NCBI GenBank assembly: GCA_009773515.1
Contig: WSXX01000010.1
Span: 1-64,000, forward strand
Direction: 5' to 3'
Length of the DNA stretch: 64,000 nt
From: Bacteroidota bacterium
GTDB taxonomy: Bacteria; Bacteroidota; Bacteroidia; Bacteroidales; Lentimicrobiaceae
Shown here: positions 1 to 7,146 of the stretch, in pieces
Position numbering within the stretch: the first letter of the stretch is position 1
Layout of the letters: each line of letters starts with the position of its first letter
Notes under the pieces: generated by a model
What the model was told of the DNA's origin: nothing
The model's input: the letters and a program-made list of their open reading frames with translations, nothing else
The model's database searches: none
Translations under genes and position numbers: made by a program

Positions 1-31
1 GCATCAATGCCGTTCTTTCTGTTCGTGTCAT
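1..31 (-). CDS. start of an unidentified gene running off the left edge
   Basis: An ATG at 31-29 on the minus strand opens a frame that stays open to the window edge (MTRTERTALM). A TAnnTTTG box lies 13 bases upstream, which is the only support for a real start. Ten codons are too few to name a product. Confidence 0.3.
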   Translation of the reverse strand, partial: MTRTERTALM

Positions 32-43
32 CTTTTTTTGACG

Positions 44-51
44 CAAAGTTA
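44..51 (-). promoter_or_regulatory. putative -7 box (TAACTTTG)
   Basis: Exact match to the Bacteroidota -7 consensus TAnnTTTG on the minus strand, 13 bases before the ATG at 31. No clear -33 element. The remainder of 52-251 has no gene; it holds an 8-bp inverted repeat (189-196 with 208-215) without a T-tract. Confidence 0.35.
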
Positions 52-251
52 GGCTGCGAAAATCGGGTAGAAAAGATGCTCATGCCCGGAGGGTTACAAT
101 TCAATTGCACTTTACAAAACTTTAGGAAAGAATTTCAAAATTCACAGGTTAATTTTTTGGGATTGGCTGGGTAGGGGTGTGCTTTAATATCAGTTTGTGG
201 TTGGGATAAACTGATTTCTGAAACAAACTTGACTTTAGACCTGTGCGTATC

Positions 252-325
252 CCGAAACTTTGGGATTGTGAGACCTGTCAGCCTGATGGCATTCAGGTTG
301 TGGCGCACTCCGTCAGCTAATTACT
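252..325. repeat. intergenic repeat family 1, copy A
   Basis: This stretch follows the 3' end of the minus-strand gene at 360-1109. It aligns by eye with 1903-1975: a GAAA..TTT..GGGA.TGT..A..GACC block, then TGGCG, then a CAGCTAA.TA block, with gaps between. Both copies sit just downstream of a hypothetical gene. The match is diverged, so homology is probable rather than certain. Confidence 0.45.
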
Positions 326-359
326 GGCGAAGCTGGATACCCGATTATGTGGCTGGCAT

Positions 360-1109
360 TCAGTTGATAATCCGTTCGAATTTATCTGGATATTTTCTCC
401 ATAATACAAATACAGTACTACTAAGTCCGAGAATTAGTAAAAAAATAAAAATCCCATTACGTTCAGTTTTCACCTCATTAAATGTCAGAATTGTCGTGTT
501 GTCGATGTCAATCTGAAATACTTTTGGTTTGCCAGATTTCTTTTCTTTTTTCTTTATCCATACAGTTATTTGCTTTGAGCTTCTCAGTCTATTTTTTATA
601 CTTGAAAATTTCTCATGCCGATAATCCTTTCCGATATTTTCCATCAACTCAAATCTTTTATTAATTCCAGTCAATGAAAAATAAAGTGTCGCTCTTCTAC
701 TTTTAGCTTTATATCCAAATTTATTAAAGCTTGATACCTCTTCAATCAAGATGTCAGCACTTTTTAATCTACCTTCAACTTGTATCAATGATTTTTTAAA
801 AGTAAAGATTGTCGGAGCAATAAAATAGATAGCACATGCAATACAAGTTAAACCAAAAAATAACAAACTATTCTCATGATATTTTCTCCATCCTTTACTT
901 TCAGTAGACCTGAAATCATAATTTTTGAATAAATTGTTACTTATCTGTTTAGGAGGTTGTAGCTTGTAATTATGTCCTATTTTTCGTTCATCCAACTCCC
1001 ATGCCGCTGCTTGCTTTGCTTCCTCTACAAAACTGTCACTTGAAATTATTTCTTTCAGTTTTGAATCAGACTTAGATATCATTTTATTTGAGAAATAGTT
1101 CTTTTTCAT
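360..1109 (-). CDS. hypothetical two-TM membrane protein
   Basis: A 249-residue protein of unknown function. The first ~95 residues are hydrophilic and probably cytoplasmic. A hydrophobic segment follows (LLFFGLTCIACAIYFIAP), then ~110 residues rich in Lys/Arg and beta-type sequence that should lie outside the membrane, then a second hydrophobic segment (GIFIFLLILGLSSTVFVL) and a short basic tail. The layout, a beta-rich domain between two helices, recalls DUF3592-type membrane proteins, but I cannot assign it. It is the last of four unrelated minus-strand genes in the left accessory block. Base composition is clearly more AT-rich than the housekeeping genes further right, in keeping with transfer. 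Confidence 0.7.
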   Translation of the reverse strand: MKKNYFSNKMISKSDSKLKEIISSDSFVEEAKQAAAWELDERKIGHNYKLQPPKQISNNLFKNYDFRSTESKGWRKYHENSLLFFGLTCIACAIYFIAPTIFTFKKSLIQVEGRLKSADILIEEVSSFNKFGYKAKSRRATLYFSLTGINKRFELMENIGKDYRHEKFSSIKNRLRSSKQITVWIKKKEKKSGKPKVFQIDIDNTTILTFNEVKTERNGIFIFLLILGLSSTVFVLWRKYPDKFERIIN

Positions 1110-1171
1110 GTTCTAAAATCTTGTGAAATTGCGTAACAAGCTCGCTGCTATCGTCCGAGGCTCTGATCTGG

Positions 1172-1270
1172 CGGACAGTTTTGAAAATATATCATTCCGG
1201 CCAGCACAATTTTCAATAAATGTACAATCTTTCTCCTTACAACCATGATCCCGAAAACGTTTAGCCTTTA
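1172..1270. repeat. intergenic repeat family 2, copy C
   Basis: Direct repeat of 2752-2849. A 38-bp core (1197-1234) is identical to 2776-2813, and flanks remain alignable to the shared TTTAGCCTTT at the right end. It lies between the 3' end of the chagasin-like gene and the 5' end of the two-TM gene. No reading frame of note; 1110-1171 holds nothing else recognised beyond a GCGTAACAAG junction-like motif near 1130. Confidence 0.85.
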
Positions 1271-1330
1271 TTCTTTGCAAAAAATATTCTGTAATAGTTC
1301 TGGTAGGTTGAAATCACTGTATTATAATTG

Positions 1331-1696
1331 TTAGCAATTTTTTTTTTGAATTATTCTGCCAAATCTCTTGTAGTAGAATAACAATTTATACTCGCCATTC
1401 TTAATTCCTGTAAAAGTCCATATTTCGAAGACACTTCCTCCAGCTCTTGGATTACCTGTAAATAATGGATTAGTTTTGTTTATTGTATTAATTAGTTTTA
1501 TTCCTGTTGTGTCAATGGATTCAAGAAACCATCTGGCACCGCAATCATGACATGCACCGAATGATAATTCAAATGGCTCATTCTTATTTATTTTAATCAC
1601 GCTGTCATTATCACATTTTGTTTCTATAGCTTGTCCGAACGAAATGCAAGAAAAAAAAACCAATACGAAAAATATTATTAATCTGATTAATTTCAT
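1331..1696 (-). CDS. chagasin-like (I42) protease inhibitor, 3' end frameshifted
   Basis: Secreted protein of 121 residues with an N-terminal signal peptide (MKLIRLIIFFVLVFFSCISF); I chose this ATG over one five codons upstream for that reason. The body follows the chagasin/I42 cysteine-protease inhibitor plan: a GARWFLE block where the family has its G-[FY]-x-W loop, an RAGGSVFEIWTF block matching the GxGG loop and following strand, then GEYKLLFYYKR where the family continues with RPW. Here the frame runs into FGRIIQKKNC and stops. Adding one base after the Arg codon (near 1366-1368) restores K-R-x-W and a last strand KKKLLTIIIQ with a stop at 1314-1316. So the gene seems to have lost one base, or the assembly has. 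Family assignment is by motif only. Confidence 0.65.
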   Translation of the reverse strand: MKLIRLIIFFVLVFFSCISFGQAIETKCDNDSVIKINKNEPFELSFGACHDCGARWFLESIDTTGIKLINTINKTNPLFTGNPRAGGSVFEIWTFTGIKNGEYKLLFYYKRFGRIIQKKNC

Positions 1697-1902
1697 AATA
1701 CTGGCTTGCATTTGGTTTGTGAGTAAATCTTGGTGATGGGTATTTACATTGATTAAAGGTTAATTTCCTTTTTTGTACATAACGAGTGTAGTGAGCAATA
1801 TTGCATATATCTCCTCCATTCCCTCTCCCTCTTTTAAAGGAAAGTGCAAATCAATTTTTTTGCATCAAATATAGTAAATCTCTTTGCCCTGTATCTTAAT
1901 TC

Positions 1903-1975
1903 AGAAATTTCGGGACTGTAAACTAGACCCACACATATATTGGCGTGAGAAGCGCGCACCGACAGCTAACTAAAG
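1903..1975. repeat. intergenic repeat family 1, copy B
   Basis: Counterpart of copy A (252-325), placed just downstream of the minus-strand gene at 1986-2690. The rest of the gap 1697-1985 has no gene; it contains an ACATAACGAGTG motif at 1777-1788 that recurs with one change at 3441-3452. Confidence 0.45.
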
Positions 1976-1985
1976 ATGGGGTCGG

Positions 1986-2690
1986 CTACTTGATTAGGCG
2001 TTTCGGTTTTCTTTTTTTCGTATTCACAATTACTAATCCATATTTTGAAGGTTCTCCATGAAATCCAGTTTCAAGTAGTTTTTCTCCAGTCACAGTCGAA
2101 ATTAAATCTATGTTGTCTAAGGTAAAATAATTTAGCAAAAAATCATATTTCACAGGTATTCCATCAAGAACAACCATAGGTTCTTTTGGAGCGAATGGTT
2201 CGCGAATAATCAATTTTAATTCAGAGTCATAGTTTATAGTGTCTTTAATCCATGATAACTCAATTACTTTTATACTGTCAACTTTCAAAGCAAAGTTACT
2301 ACGTTGTTTAGGAACTGAATCAAATTTTTTATCCCTTTCCAAAATCGACCAGTTCTCTTTTCTTTCGTTAAGATTGCAACTTGTAAGAATCTTTTTTCGA
2401 GAAAGTATAATCCATTTTTTGTAATAAAAATCAAAATCAGAGTCTTTTGTGAATGAATCTAAAGTAATTGTGTCTCCATTGATACTGTATTTCCCTGAAG
2501 TTTGTCTATGAGCACGTTCTGACATTATATGGTAGTCAAAAGTCATATCGTTTTTAAATTCAACAATTGTAAAACGGTAAAATATCTTCTGAGAAAAAAT
2601 TCCAATCACTCTTTTATCAATCCTTTCTTGTGCATTTGAATCAAGGATTATTGTTAGAACTGCTAGGATGAATATTGTTTTTAATTTCAT
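1986..2690 (-). CDS. secreted hypothetical protein with TonB-plug-like C-terminus
   Basis: Exported protein of 234 residues; the signal peptide starts at the ATG used here (MKLKTIFILAVLTIILDSNA). The middle holds a lipocalin-like stretch (FKNDMTFDYHIMSE...GKYSINGDTITL) of the kind seen in small exported Bacteroidota proteins that test a threshold or fold as a beta-barrel. The last ~60 residues resemble the conserved end of a TonB-receptor plug: PMVVLDGIPV, a spacing of ~15 residues, then IDLISTVTGEKL and GLVIVNTKKR. Such isolated plug-like segments occur in Bacteroidota signal proteins, but a function is not known. Neighbours are unrelated hypothetical genes in the repeat-bounded block. Confidence 0.7.
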   Translation of the reverse strand: MKLKTIFILAVLTIILDSNAQERIDKRVIGIFSQKIFYRFTIVEFKNDMTFDYHIMSERAHRQTSGKYSINGDTITLDSFTKDSDFDFYYKKWIILSRKKILTSCNLNERKENWSILERDKKFDSVPKQRSNFALKVDSIKVIELSWIKDTINYDSELKLIIREPFAPKEPMVVLDGIPVKYDFLLNYFTLDNIDLISTVTGEKLLETGFHGEPSKYGLVIVNTKKRKPKRLIK

Positions 2691-2751
2691 GTTTGTCAAT
2701 GTTGTACGATTTTCTTAAACTGAACGCTAACGGTTGATGCTAAACACTGGA

Positions 2752-2849
2752 GGGCAGTTCTGGAAATATATCTTACCGGCCAGCACAATTTTCAATAAAT
2801 GTACAATCTTTCTTGTTACAATCATGAACACTTTAGCTTTTAGCCTTTG
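2752..2849. repeat. intergenic repeat family 2, copy D
   Basis: Direct repeat of 1172-1270 (38 bp identical core at 2776-2813). It lies between the 3' end of the lipoprotein gene at 2867 and the 5' end of the plug-like gene at 2690. A CGCTAACGG junction-like motif sits at about 2725-2733. Confidence 0.85.
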
Positions 2850-2866
2850 ATCTGTGGCGTAATTTA

Positions 2867-3415
2867 TTACTCTTCGTCTCCATTGTAGGATTCATCTTCA
2901 ACTTTTAGAATTTTAAACTCTCCATTGTCTGAGATTGAATAAAGCACAGACATTTGATAATCAGTGTCTGGTTTTGCAAGAGTTGCTCGAAATACTAACT
3001 GTCCATTGTCGAAATGTGAATACTTGTTTTTCCACATATGACAAATCTTGTAAAAATCAGTCGGTAAGCTGTTTTTAAAATTCTCTTTGAGAATGGAGAG
3101 ATTTACTGTCTTAGAATTTTCTGTCTTGATGACGAAATCTGTCTTGTAATTATGTGCAATGTTATATTCAACTTTACCTGCTGAAATTGTCTCGATGTGC
3201 ACAGCACTGTCATTCAGGCAAAATGTTTTCATGTGATACGCTGTCTTGTTAATGACTGTATCAAAAGAGTCTGAAGTAAAAACAGGATCCCAATAATATT
3301 TGATCGTATCTGTCTTAACATGATTGTCATGAGAACCTTTCAAGTTTGTCGAATTTCCATGATCAAGGCAGGAATACAGAATCAAAGTTGTCGAAAATAC
3401 GATTAAAAGTTTCAA
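2867..3415 (-). CDS. hypothetical lipoprotein
   Basis: A 182-residue protein with a lipoprotein signal (MKLLIVFSTTLILYSC, lipobox LYSC). The mature part is hydrophilic, predicted as beta-rich, and ends acidic (DESYNGDEE). I see no family signature. It is the first gene of the four-gene minus-strand block and is followed by repeat copy D. The gap 3416-3593 has no gene; it contains ACATAACGAATG (3441-3452), near-identical to a site upstream of the chagasin-like gene. Confidence 0.7.
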   Translation of the reverse strand: MKLLIVFSTTLILYSCLDHGNSTNLKGSHDNHVKTDTIKYYWDPVFTSDSFDTVINKTAYHMKTFCLNDSAVHIETISAGKVEYNIAHNYKTDFVIKTENSKTVNLSILKENFKNSLPTDFYKICHMWKNKYSHFDNGQLVFRATLAKPDTDYQMSVLYSISDNGEFKILKVEDESYNGDEE

Positions 3416-3593
3416 GGTTGTTGCGTTTTTATATTATGCCACATAACGAATGAATCTACCCACTATTACGTATCTCTGACTTGTTTACAAGCCATCTCTC
3501 AGATTAAAAGGCATTTTACAGCTAAAATACCTGCCTGAGATTTCCGAGCCATAAATTGTTTATGGCAGCAAGGAAAATGGACAGTACGACTAT

Positions 3594-3914
3594 CTACAAC
3601 TCTCCGTCAACCACCTTATAACCCAGTTCATTGATGGTTTCGCTGATTTTTTCAACACTTACAAGCGTAGTATCAAAGCTTACAGAAGTCAGTTCATCGA
3701 TGTGAGATGCTTTACTGGCGGTTACACCTTCTATGCCGTTTACAGCTTCCATAACAGTATTTTCGCAACCTTCGCAGGTCATGCCTGTTACATGCAGTTC
3801 AATGGTTTTTACAGCGGCTACATTGATTTCTTGTGTGGATTCCGCTTTTTGGCCCGATTGATTGCAGGATGCAAACAAAGCAATGGCCACCATAAGACTC
3901 AGGATTTTTTTCAT
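3594..3914 (-). CDS. HMA-domain lipoprotein (heavy-metal-binding)
   Basis: Small exported protein of 106 residues. The start used here begins the lipoprotein signal MKKILSLMVAIALFASC; a GTG at 3953 and ATG at 3944 lie upstream in frame but would add a hydrophilic leader. After a ~20-residue linker comes one heavy-metal-associated domain with the metal-binding loop GMTCEGCENTV, so two cysteines in CxxC to bind Cu(I) or a similar soft metal. HMA domains with this loop act as metallochaperones or as mercury/copper scavengers; being lipid-anchored it should work in the periplasm. No efflux ATPase is adjacent. A TATCTTTG box lies 47 bases upstream. Confidence 0.85.
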   Translation of the reverse strand: MKKILSLMVAIALFASCNQSGQKAESTQEINVAAVKTIELHVTGMTCEGCENTVMEAVNGIEGVTASKASHIDELTSVSFDTTLVSVEKISETINELGYKVVDGEL

Positions 3915-3960
3915 AAAATTGGTTTTTAGTAATTTGGTTTTCATTTGATTCACTACACCA

Positions 3961-3968
3961 CAAAGATA
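3961..3968 (-). promoter_or_regulatory. putative -7 box (TATCTTTG)
   Basis: Exact TAnnTTTG on the minus strand upstream of the HMA lipoprotein. It would place the transcript start near 3955 and a leader of about 40 nt before the ATG at 3914. Confidence 0.45.
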
Positions 3969-4061
3969 AAGGATTCCTTATTGAAAAGAAGAATGAAGGA
4001 CTGATTTCAGTGATTTGCATGAATAATTTTTCATACGCTGCACTTTAATGCGCATTGTGAT

Positions 4062-4069
4062 TAAATTTG
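4062..4069 (+). promoter_or_regulatory. putative -7 box (TAAATTTG)
   Basis: Exact TAnnTTTG 28 bases before the ddl ATG; expected leader ~22 nt. No strong -33 TTTG at the usual distance. Confidence 0.45.
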
Positions 4070-4097
4070 CCAACGTTATACCCCGCAAACTGAACAA

Positions 4098-5093
4098 ATG
4101 AAGAAAAACATAGCCCTGCTTACCGGTGGATACTCCGGCGAATATGAAGTTTCGGTTGAAAGTGGAAAAGTTATCTACAAAAACCTGGACAAGGAATTGT
4201 TTAATGTTTATGCCATAAATATAGGGCTTGAAACGTGGGTCTATACTTCTGACGAAGGTGAATCCATTGAAGTTAACCTGAATGATTTTTCATTGACGCT
4301 GCCTTCCGGAAAAGTAAGTTTTGATGCGGCATTTATCGGCATTCACGGCACACCTGGCGAAGATGGCAAACTCCAGGGTTATCTTGATATGATGGGAATT
4401 CCCTACAACACATGCGGCAGAGCGACTTCAGCCGTTACCTTCAATAAGTTTTTCAGCAATGAACTGGCAGGCAGCGAGGTCCGCACGGCTTCCACTTTTT
4501 ATCTGCACAAGCGAGAAACACCTGATTTGGATGCAATTCTGAACATTACTGCTTTACCCTGTTTTGTGAAGCCAAACAGCAATGGATCAAGTGTTGGTAT
4601 CACAAAAGTGAAAACAAAGGAAGATTTGTTGCCGGCAATTTTGTTTGCCTTTGAGTCTGACGATGAAGTTTTGATTCAGGAATTCATTCCGGGTGTGGAA
4701 ATTACCTGCGGCATTTATGAAAAAAATCAAAAGCTGATTGCATTGCCATTAACCGAGATCATTCCCCGAAACGAATTTTTCGATTATGAAGCTAAGTATA
4801 AAGGTAAATCTGAAGAAATTACGCCGGCGCGGATAAGTCCTGAACTTGCTGAGCAGTGCACCGCTATTTCGCTGAATCTTTACCGCCGCTTTAACTGCAG
4901 TGGAATTGTAAGGTTTGATTATATTCTGACTCCTGCTGATTTCCGCGAAGGTCGGCAGTTTTATTTTCTGGAAGTAAATACCATTCCAGGTCTTTCAGAA
5001 GCCAGTATTGTTCCTCAGCAGGCTGCATCCATGGGCATTTCGCTGAAGCAGCTGTTTACAGATGTGCTGATGGAAACGATTTCAAAGAAGTAA
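4098..5093 (+). CDS. ddl: D-alanine--D-alanine ligase
   Basis: Cytosolic ATP-grasp ligase of 331 residues that joins two D-alanines for the peptidoglycan stem peptide. The N-terminal motif GGYSGEYEVSVESG is the family's substrate-binding loop, HGTPGEDGKLQG is the conserved first-domain signature, KPNSNGSSVGITKV is the ATP-grasp loop, and FLEVNTIPGLSEASIVPQQA is the C-terminal Mg/D-Ala binding signature. Length is normal. In many Bacteroidota ddl neighbours an rluD/PASTA pair; here it stands alone between a minus-strand HMA gene and a small secreted protein, with its own putative promoter. Confidence 0.97.
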   Translation: MKKNIALLTGGYSGEYEVSVESGKVIYKNLDKELFNVYAINIGLETWVYTSDEGESIEVNLNDFSLTLPSGKVSFDAAFIGIHGTPGEDGKLQGYLDMMGIPYNTCGRATSAVTFNKFFSNELAGSEVRTASTFYLHKRETPDLDAILNITALPCFVKPNSNGSSVGITKVKTKEDLLPAILFAFESDDEVLIQEFIPGVEITCGIYEKNQKLIALPLTEIIPRNEFFDYEAKYKGKSEEITPARISPELAEQCTAISLNLYRRFNCSGIVRFDYILTPADFREGRQFYFLEVNTIPGLSEASIVPQQAASMGISLKQLFTDVLMETISKK

Positions 5094-5331
5094 GGTCCAT
5101 TCTGATAACCTGATCAACTGGAGTCGGAAGCCTGACTGTAAGTTTAGGTGGGTTTAGAATTTCTCCACATTTTCGCTGTTTTCTGTCAAATTAATATGCA
5201 TTCCGCTGCGTTGGACGTCATTGTACGATTCAACGACTTCCCCGGAATTACACTTCACATTCCCCACAATCCACTTCGCCTTCCTTATCCTACACTTCAC
5301 ACGAATTGCATTTCGCACCTCATGGTGGCGC

Positions 5332-5339
5332 TTTATCTT
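5332..5339 (+). promoter_or_regulatory. putative -7 box (TATCTTTG)
   Basis: Exact TAnnTTTG, with a TTTC 19 bases upstream (5309-5312) that approximates the -33 TTTG. It predicts a leader of ~50 nt for the small secreted protein at 5396. The rest of 5094-5331 shows no gene or structure I can support. Confidence 0.5.
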
Positions 5340-5395
5340 TGCCTTATCAATTGAAAACAAACCTTTTACAACAAAACTTTTAAAACCCCAAAGCC

Positions 5396-5728
5396 ATGAA
5401 AACTCTGATCGTAGCCACTGCAATTGCAATGATGTTCTCACTCAATCTGAACGCAGCACCTGATGGAAAAAACACTAAATCAGCTGCCAAAGTTCACATC
5501 TTTCAAACCAATACTGAAAGTGTTGATGTTTATGTAGCCAAAACTCCCGGCGAACTTGTAAAAATCAGCGTACTCAGCGAATCAGGAACTCCGCTGATTA
5601 AAGCCAGAGTTAAAAAACAGAGTTCGCGTTACCTGCGTTTCCATATGAATGAACTTCCTGAAGGAACTTATATTGTGAAGGTTGAGCAAAACGGCGAGAT
5701 AATCTCCGAATTGAAAGTCAGCAAGTAA
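5396..5728 (+). CDS. small secreted beta-sandwich protein, function unknown
   Basis: Exported protein of 110 residues with a clean signal peptide (MKTLIVATAIAMMFSLNLNA). The remaining ~85 residues read as alternating beta strands (VDVYVAKTPGELVKISVLSE, GTYIVKVEQNGEIISELKV), a pattern resembling the type-A C-terminal sorting domain or DUF3244-like small beta-sandwich proteins of Bacteroidota. It lacks a large N-terminal domain that a sorting signal would normally serve, so it may be a free-standing relative. A single-gene unit with its own putative promoter. Confidence 0.75.
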   Translation: MKTLIVATAIAMMFSLNLNAAPDGKNTKSAAKVHIFQTNTESVDVYVAKTPGELVKISVLSESGTPLIKARVKKQSSRYLRFHMNELPEGTYIVKVEQNGEIISELKVSK

Positions 5729-5783
5729 GAAAATGAAATTCACAGACGAAATTTCGTTGAGAATAGCTTGCGAAATAAATGTC

Positions 5784-5885
5784 CTTCGACTCCGCTCAGG
5801 AGGACATTGTATAGGATTGAATGTGAGTGCTTTAAAAAGAATCAATGCTGACCTAACCCGAATGTCACACTGAGCGGAGTCGAAG
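5784..5885. repeat. inverted repeat element, 15-bp arms
   Basis: CTTCGACTCCGCTCA (5784-5798) is repeated in perfect inverse at 5871-5885, enclosing 72 bp. Similar arms beginning CTTCGACTCCGCTCA are, to my knowledge, scattered in many Bacteroidota genomes as small intergenic elements. No reading frame inside. Confidence 0.8.
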
Positions 5886-5970
5886 TGCCCTAAACGTTTT
5901 TCAAACATACTTCATCATTTCCAACCCTGAAAATGTTCGCCATGAATAATTCAAACTTCCAGAATTTCTT

Positions 5971-6000
5971 TAACGCCGGGTCATTATCCGGCGTTATTTT
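5971..6000 (+). terminator. terminator-like hairpin upstream of the sensor kinase
   Basis: Perfect 9-bp stem TAACGCCGG / CCGGCGTTA (5971-5979, 5988-5996) with an 8-base loop and a following TTTTA. It could end transcription entering from the small secreted protein or from the repeat. Its position argues against the longest possible start of the next gene. Confidence 0.55.
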
Positions 6001-6074
6001 AATGGCTGAACACAATTCAGATAATTTTAACAACCTGCTTAGCAAAGGTAAATCCAGATTATCTCTCAAATTAT

Positions 6075-6082
6075 TACCTTTG
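6075..6082 (+). promoter_or_regulatory. putative -7 box (TACCTTTG)
   Basis: Exact TAnnTTTG located after the terminator-like hairpin and 21 bases before the ATG at 6104. It supports 6104 as the start of the sensor kinase. Confidence 0.4.
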
Positions 6083-6103
6083 AGGCTTTATAAGCTTTAC
6101 CGG

Positions 6104-7141
6104 ATGCAGTTTCCCAGACTTTTCAGCCCATTGATCAGAATACCGGCCATGACATTGATCGGGTTGATTCTCAAGTTTATACTTGACCTTGGGTTTGGAA
6201 TGGTTTACCGGTATTATGAGCTGATCAGACCTGTAAATGAATATATAGGCGCGATTATTCTAACTGTGCTTGTTTTCGAAGGAGTTCTGCAATTAAAAAA
6301 ACTGCTGAACCGGCGTTTCCCCTGGGAGAAAAGTCCCACCCGCAGACTTGGCATTGAAATCATGATCAGCACACTGATTATGCTGCCGGTTTTGATCGGT
6401 ATCCGGATTTTGATCAGTATTTTTCTGCTGGACGTTCAGTTTATCCAGTTTTCAGACGAAGTAATTACAGCCATTTATTATCTCATTCTTTTGATTGCGG
6501 TTCCTGCATTTACTGAATTTGCAATTTTTCTGGTGAACCGCTACAGAACCGGACTAGCCGAAGTAGAGAAATTCAGGAAGGAAAATGCTGAGTTTCAGTT
6601 CGAAACTTTGCGCACACAAGTAAATCCACATTTCCTGTTCAACAGCCTGAATACGCTTTCGTCGCTGGTTTATGAGGATCGTGAAAAAGCAGTCTTATTT
6701 ATACGTCACATGTCGGATGTTTATCGCTATGTGCTTGAAAACCGAAGCCGCGAAACCATCTCACTCAGAGAAGAAATCGTTTTCATCAGGGCTTTTGTTT
6801 ATCTGTATGAATTGCGTTTTGATAAAAAGCTGACAGTTGAAATCAACATCAACGAAAAGTCGCTCGATATGCGTATTGCACCCATGACGCTTCAATTGCT
6901 GATTGAAAACGCCGTGAAACACAATATTGTTTCATCACGCAAGCCTTTGCAAATAAGTGTTTTTGATGTTGACGGGCGCACTTTGACTGTCAGCAATAAC
7001 CTTCAGCGCAAGCCCGTAGGGTTGCCGTCAACTTCGGTTGGCCTGAAAAATATTATCAGCCGCTATGGTTTTCTGAGCAATCAGGCCATTGAAATTGTTG
7101 AAACTGAAACGGAATACAAGGTAAGTCTGCCTCTAATCTGA
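6104..7141 (+). CDS. LytS-family sensor histidine kinase
   Basis: Membrane sensor kinase of 345 residues from the chosen start. About four hydrophobic helices span the first ~150 residues. A short coiled linker (GLAEVEKFRKENAEFQFETL) leads into the His_kinase signature NPHFLFNSLNTLSS, whose His is the phosphorylation site, and then an atypical ATPase domain with an N-box (LLIENAVKHNI) and VGLKNIISRYGFL. This is the HPK7/8 type that pairs with LytTR regulators. The response regulator begins 5 bases after its stop, so the two are co-transcribed. In-frame ATGs at 5933, 5942 and 6002 exist; I preferred 6104 because a terminator-like hairpin (5971-6000) and a TACCTTTG box (6075-6082) lie in the upstream stretch. 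The start is not settled. Confidence 0.88.
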   Translation: MQFPRLFSPLIRIPAMTLIGLILKFILDLGFGMVYRYYELIRPVNEYIGAIILTVLVFEGVLQLKKLLNRRFPWEKSPTRRLGIEIMISTLIMLPVLIGIRILISIFLLDVQFIQFSDEVITAIYYLILLIAVPAFTEFAIFLVNRYRTGLAEVEKFRKENAEFQFETLRTQVNPHFLFNSLNTLSSLVYEDREKAVLFIRHMSDVYRYVLENRSRETISLREEIVFIRAFVYLYELRFDKKLTVEININEKSLDMRIAPMTLQLLIENAVKHNIVSSRKPLQISVFDVDGRTLTVSNNLQRKPVGLPSTSVGLKNIISRYGFLSNQAIEIVETETEYKVSLPLI

Positions 7142-7146
7142 ACGCT

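Noticed and set aside
229-516. Plus-strand frame of 95 codons over repeat A and the end of the two-TM gene
   Set aside because: It overlaps the better supported minus-strand gene, has no signal or motif, and its first half lies in an intergenic repeat.
252-3452. True integron attC sites
   Set aside because: The GTTA-like motifs near gene starts on the minus strand are in the same orientation rather than facing each other, I could not pair R and L boxes, and no integrase is seen. Kept only as a cassette-like array.
5784-5885. Insertion sequence
   Set aside because: Arms enclose only 72 bp without a reading frame; it is a short intergenic repeat.
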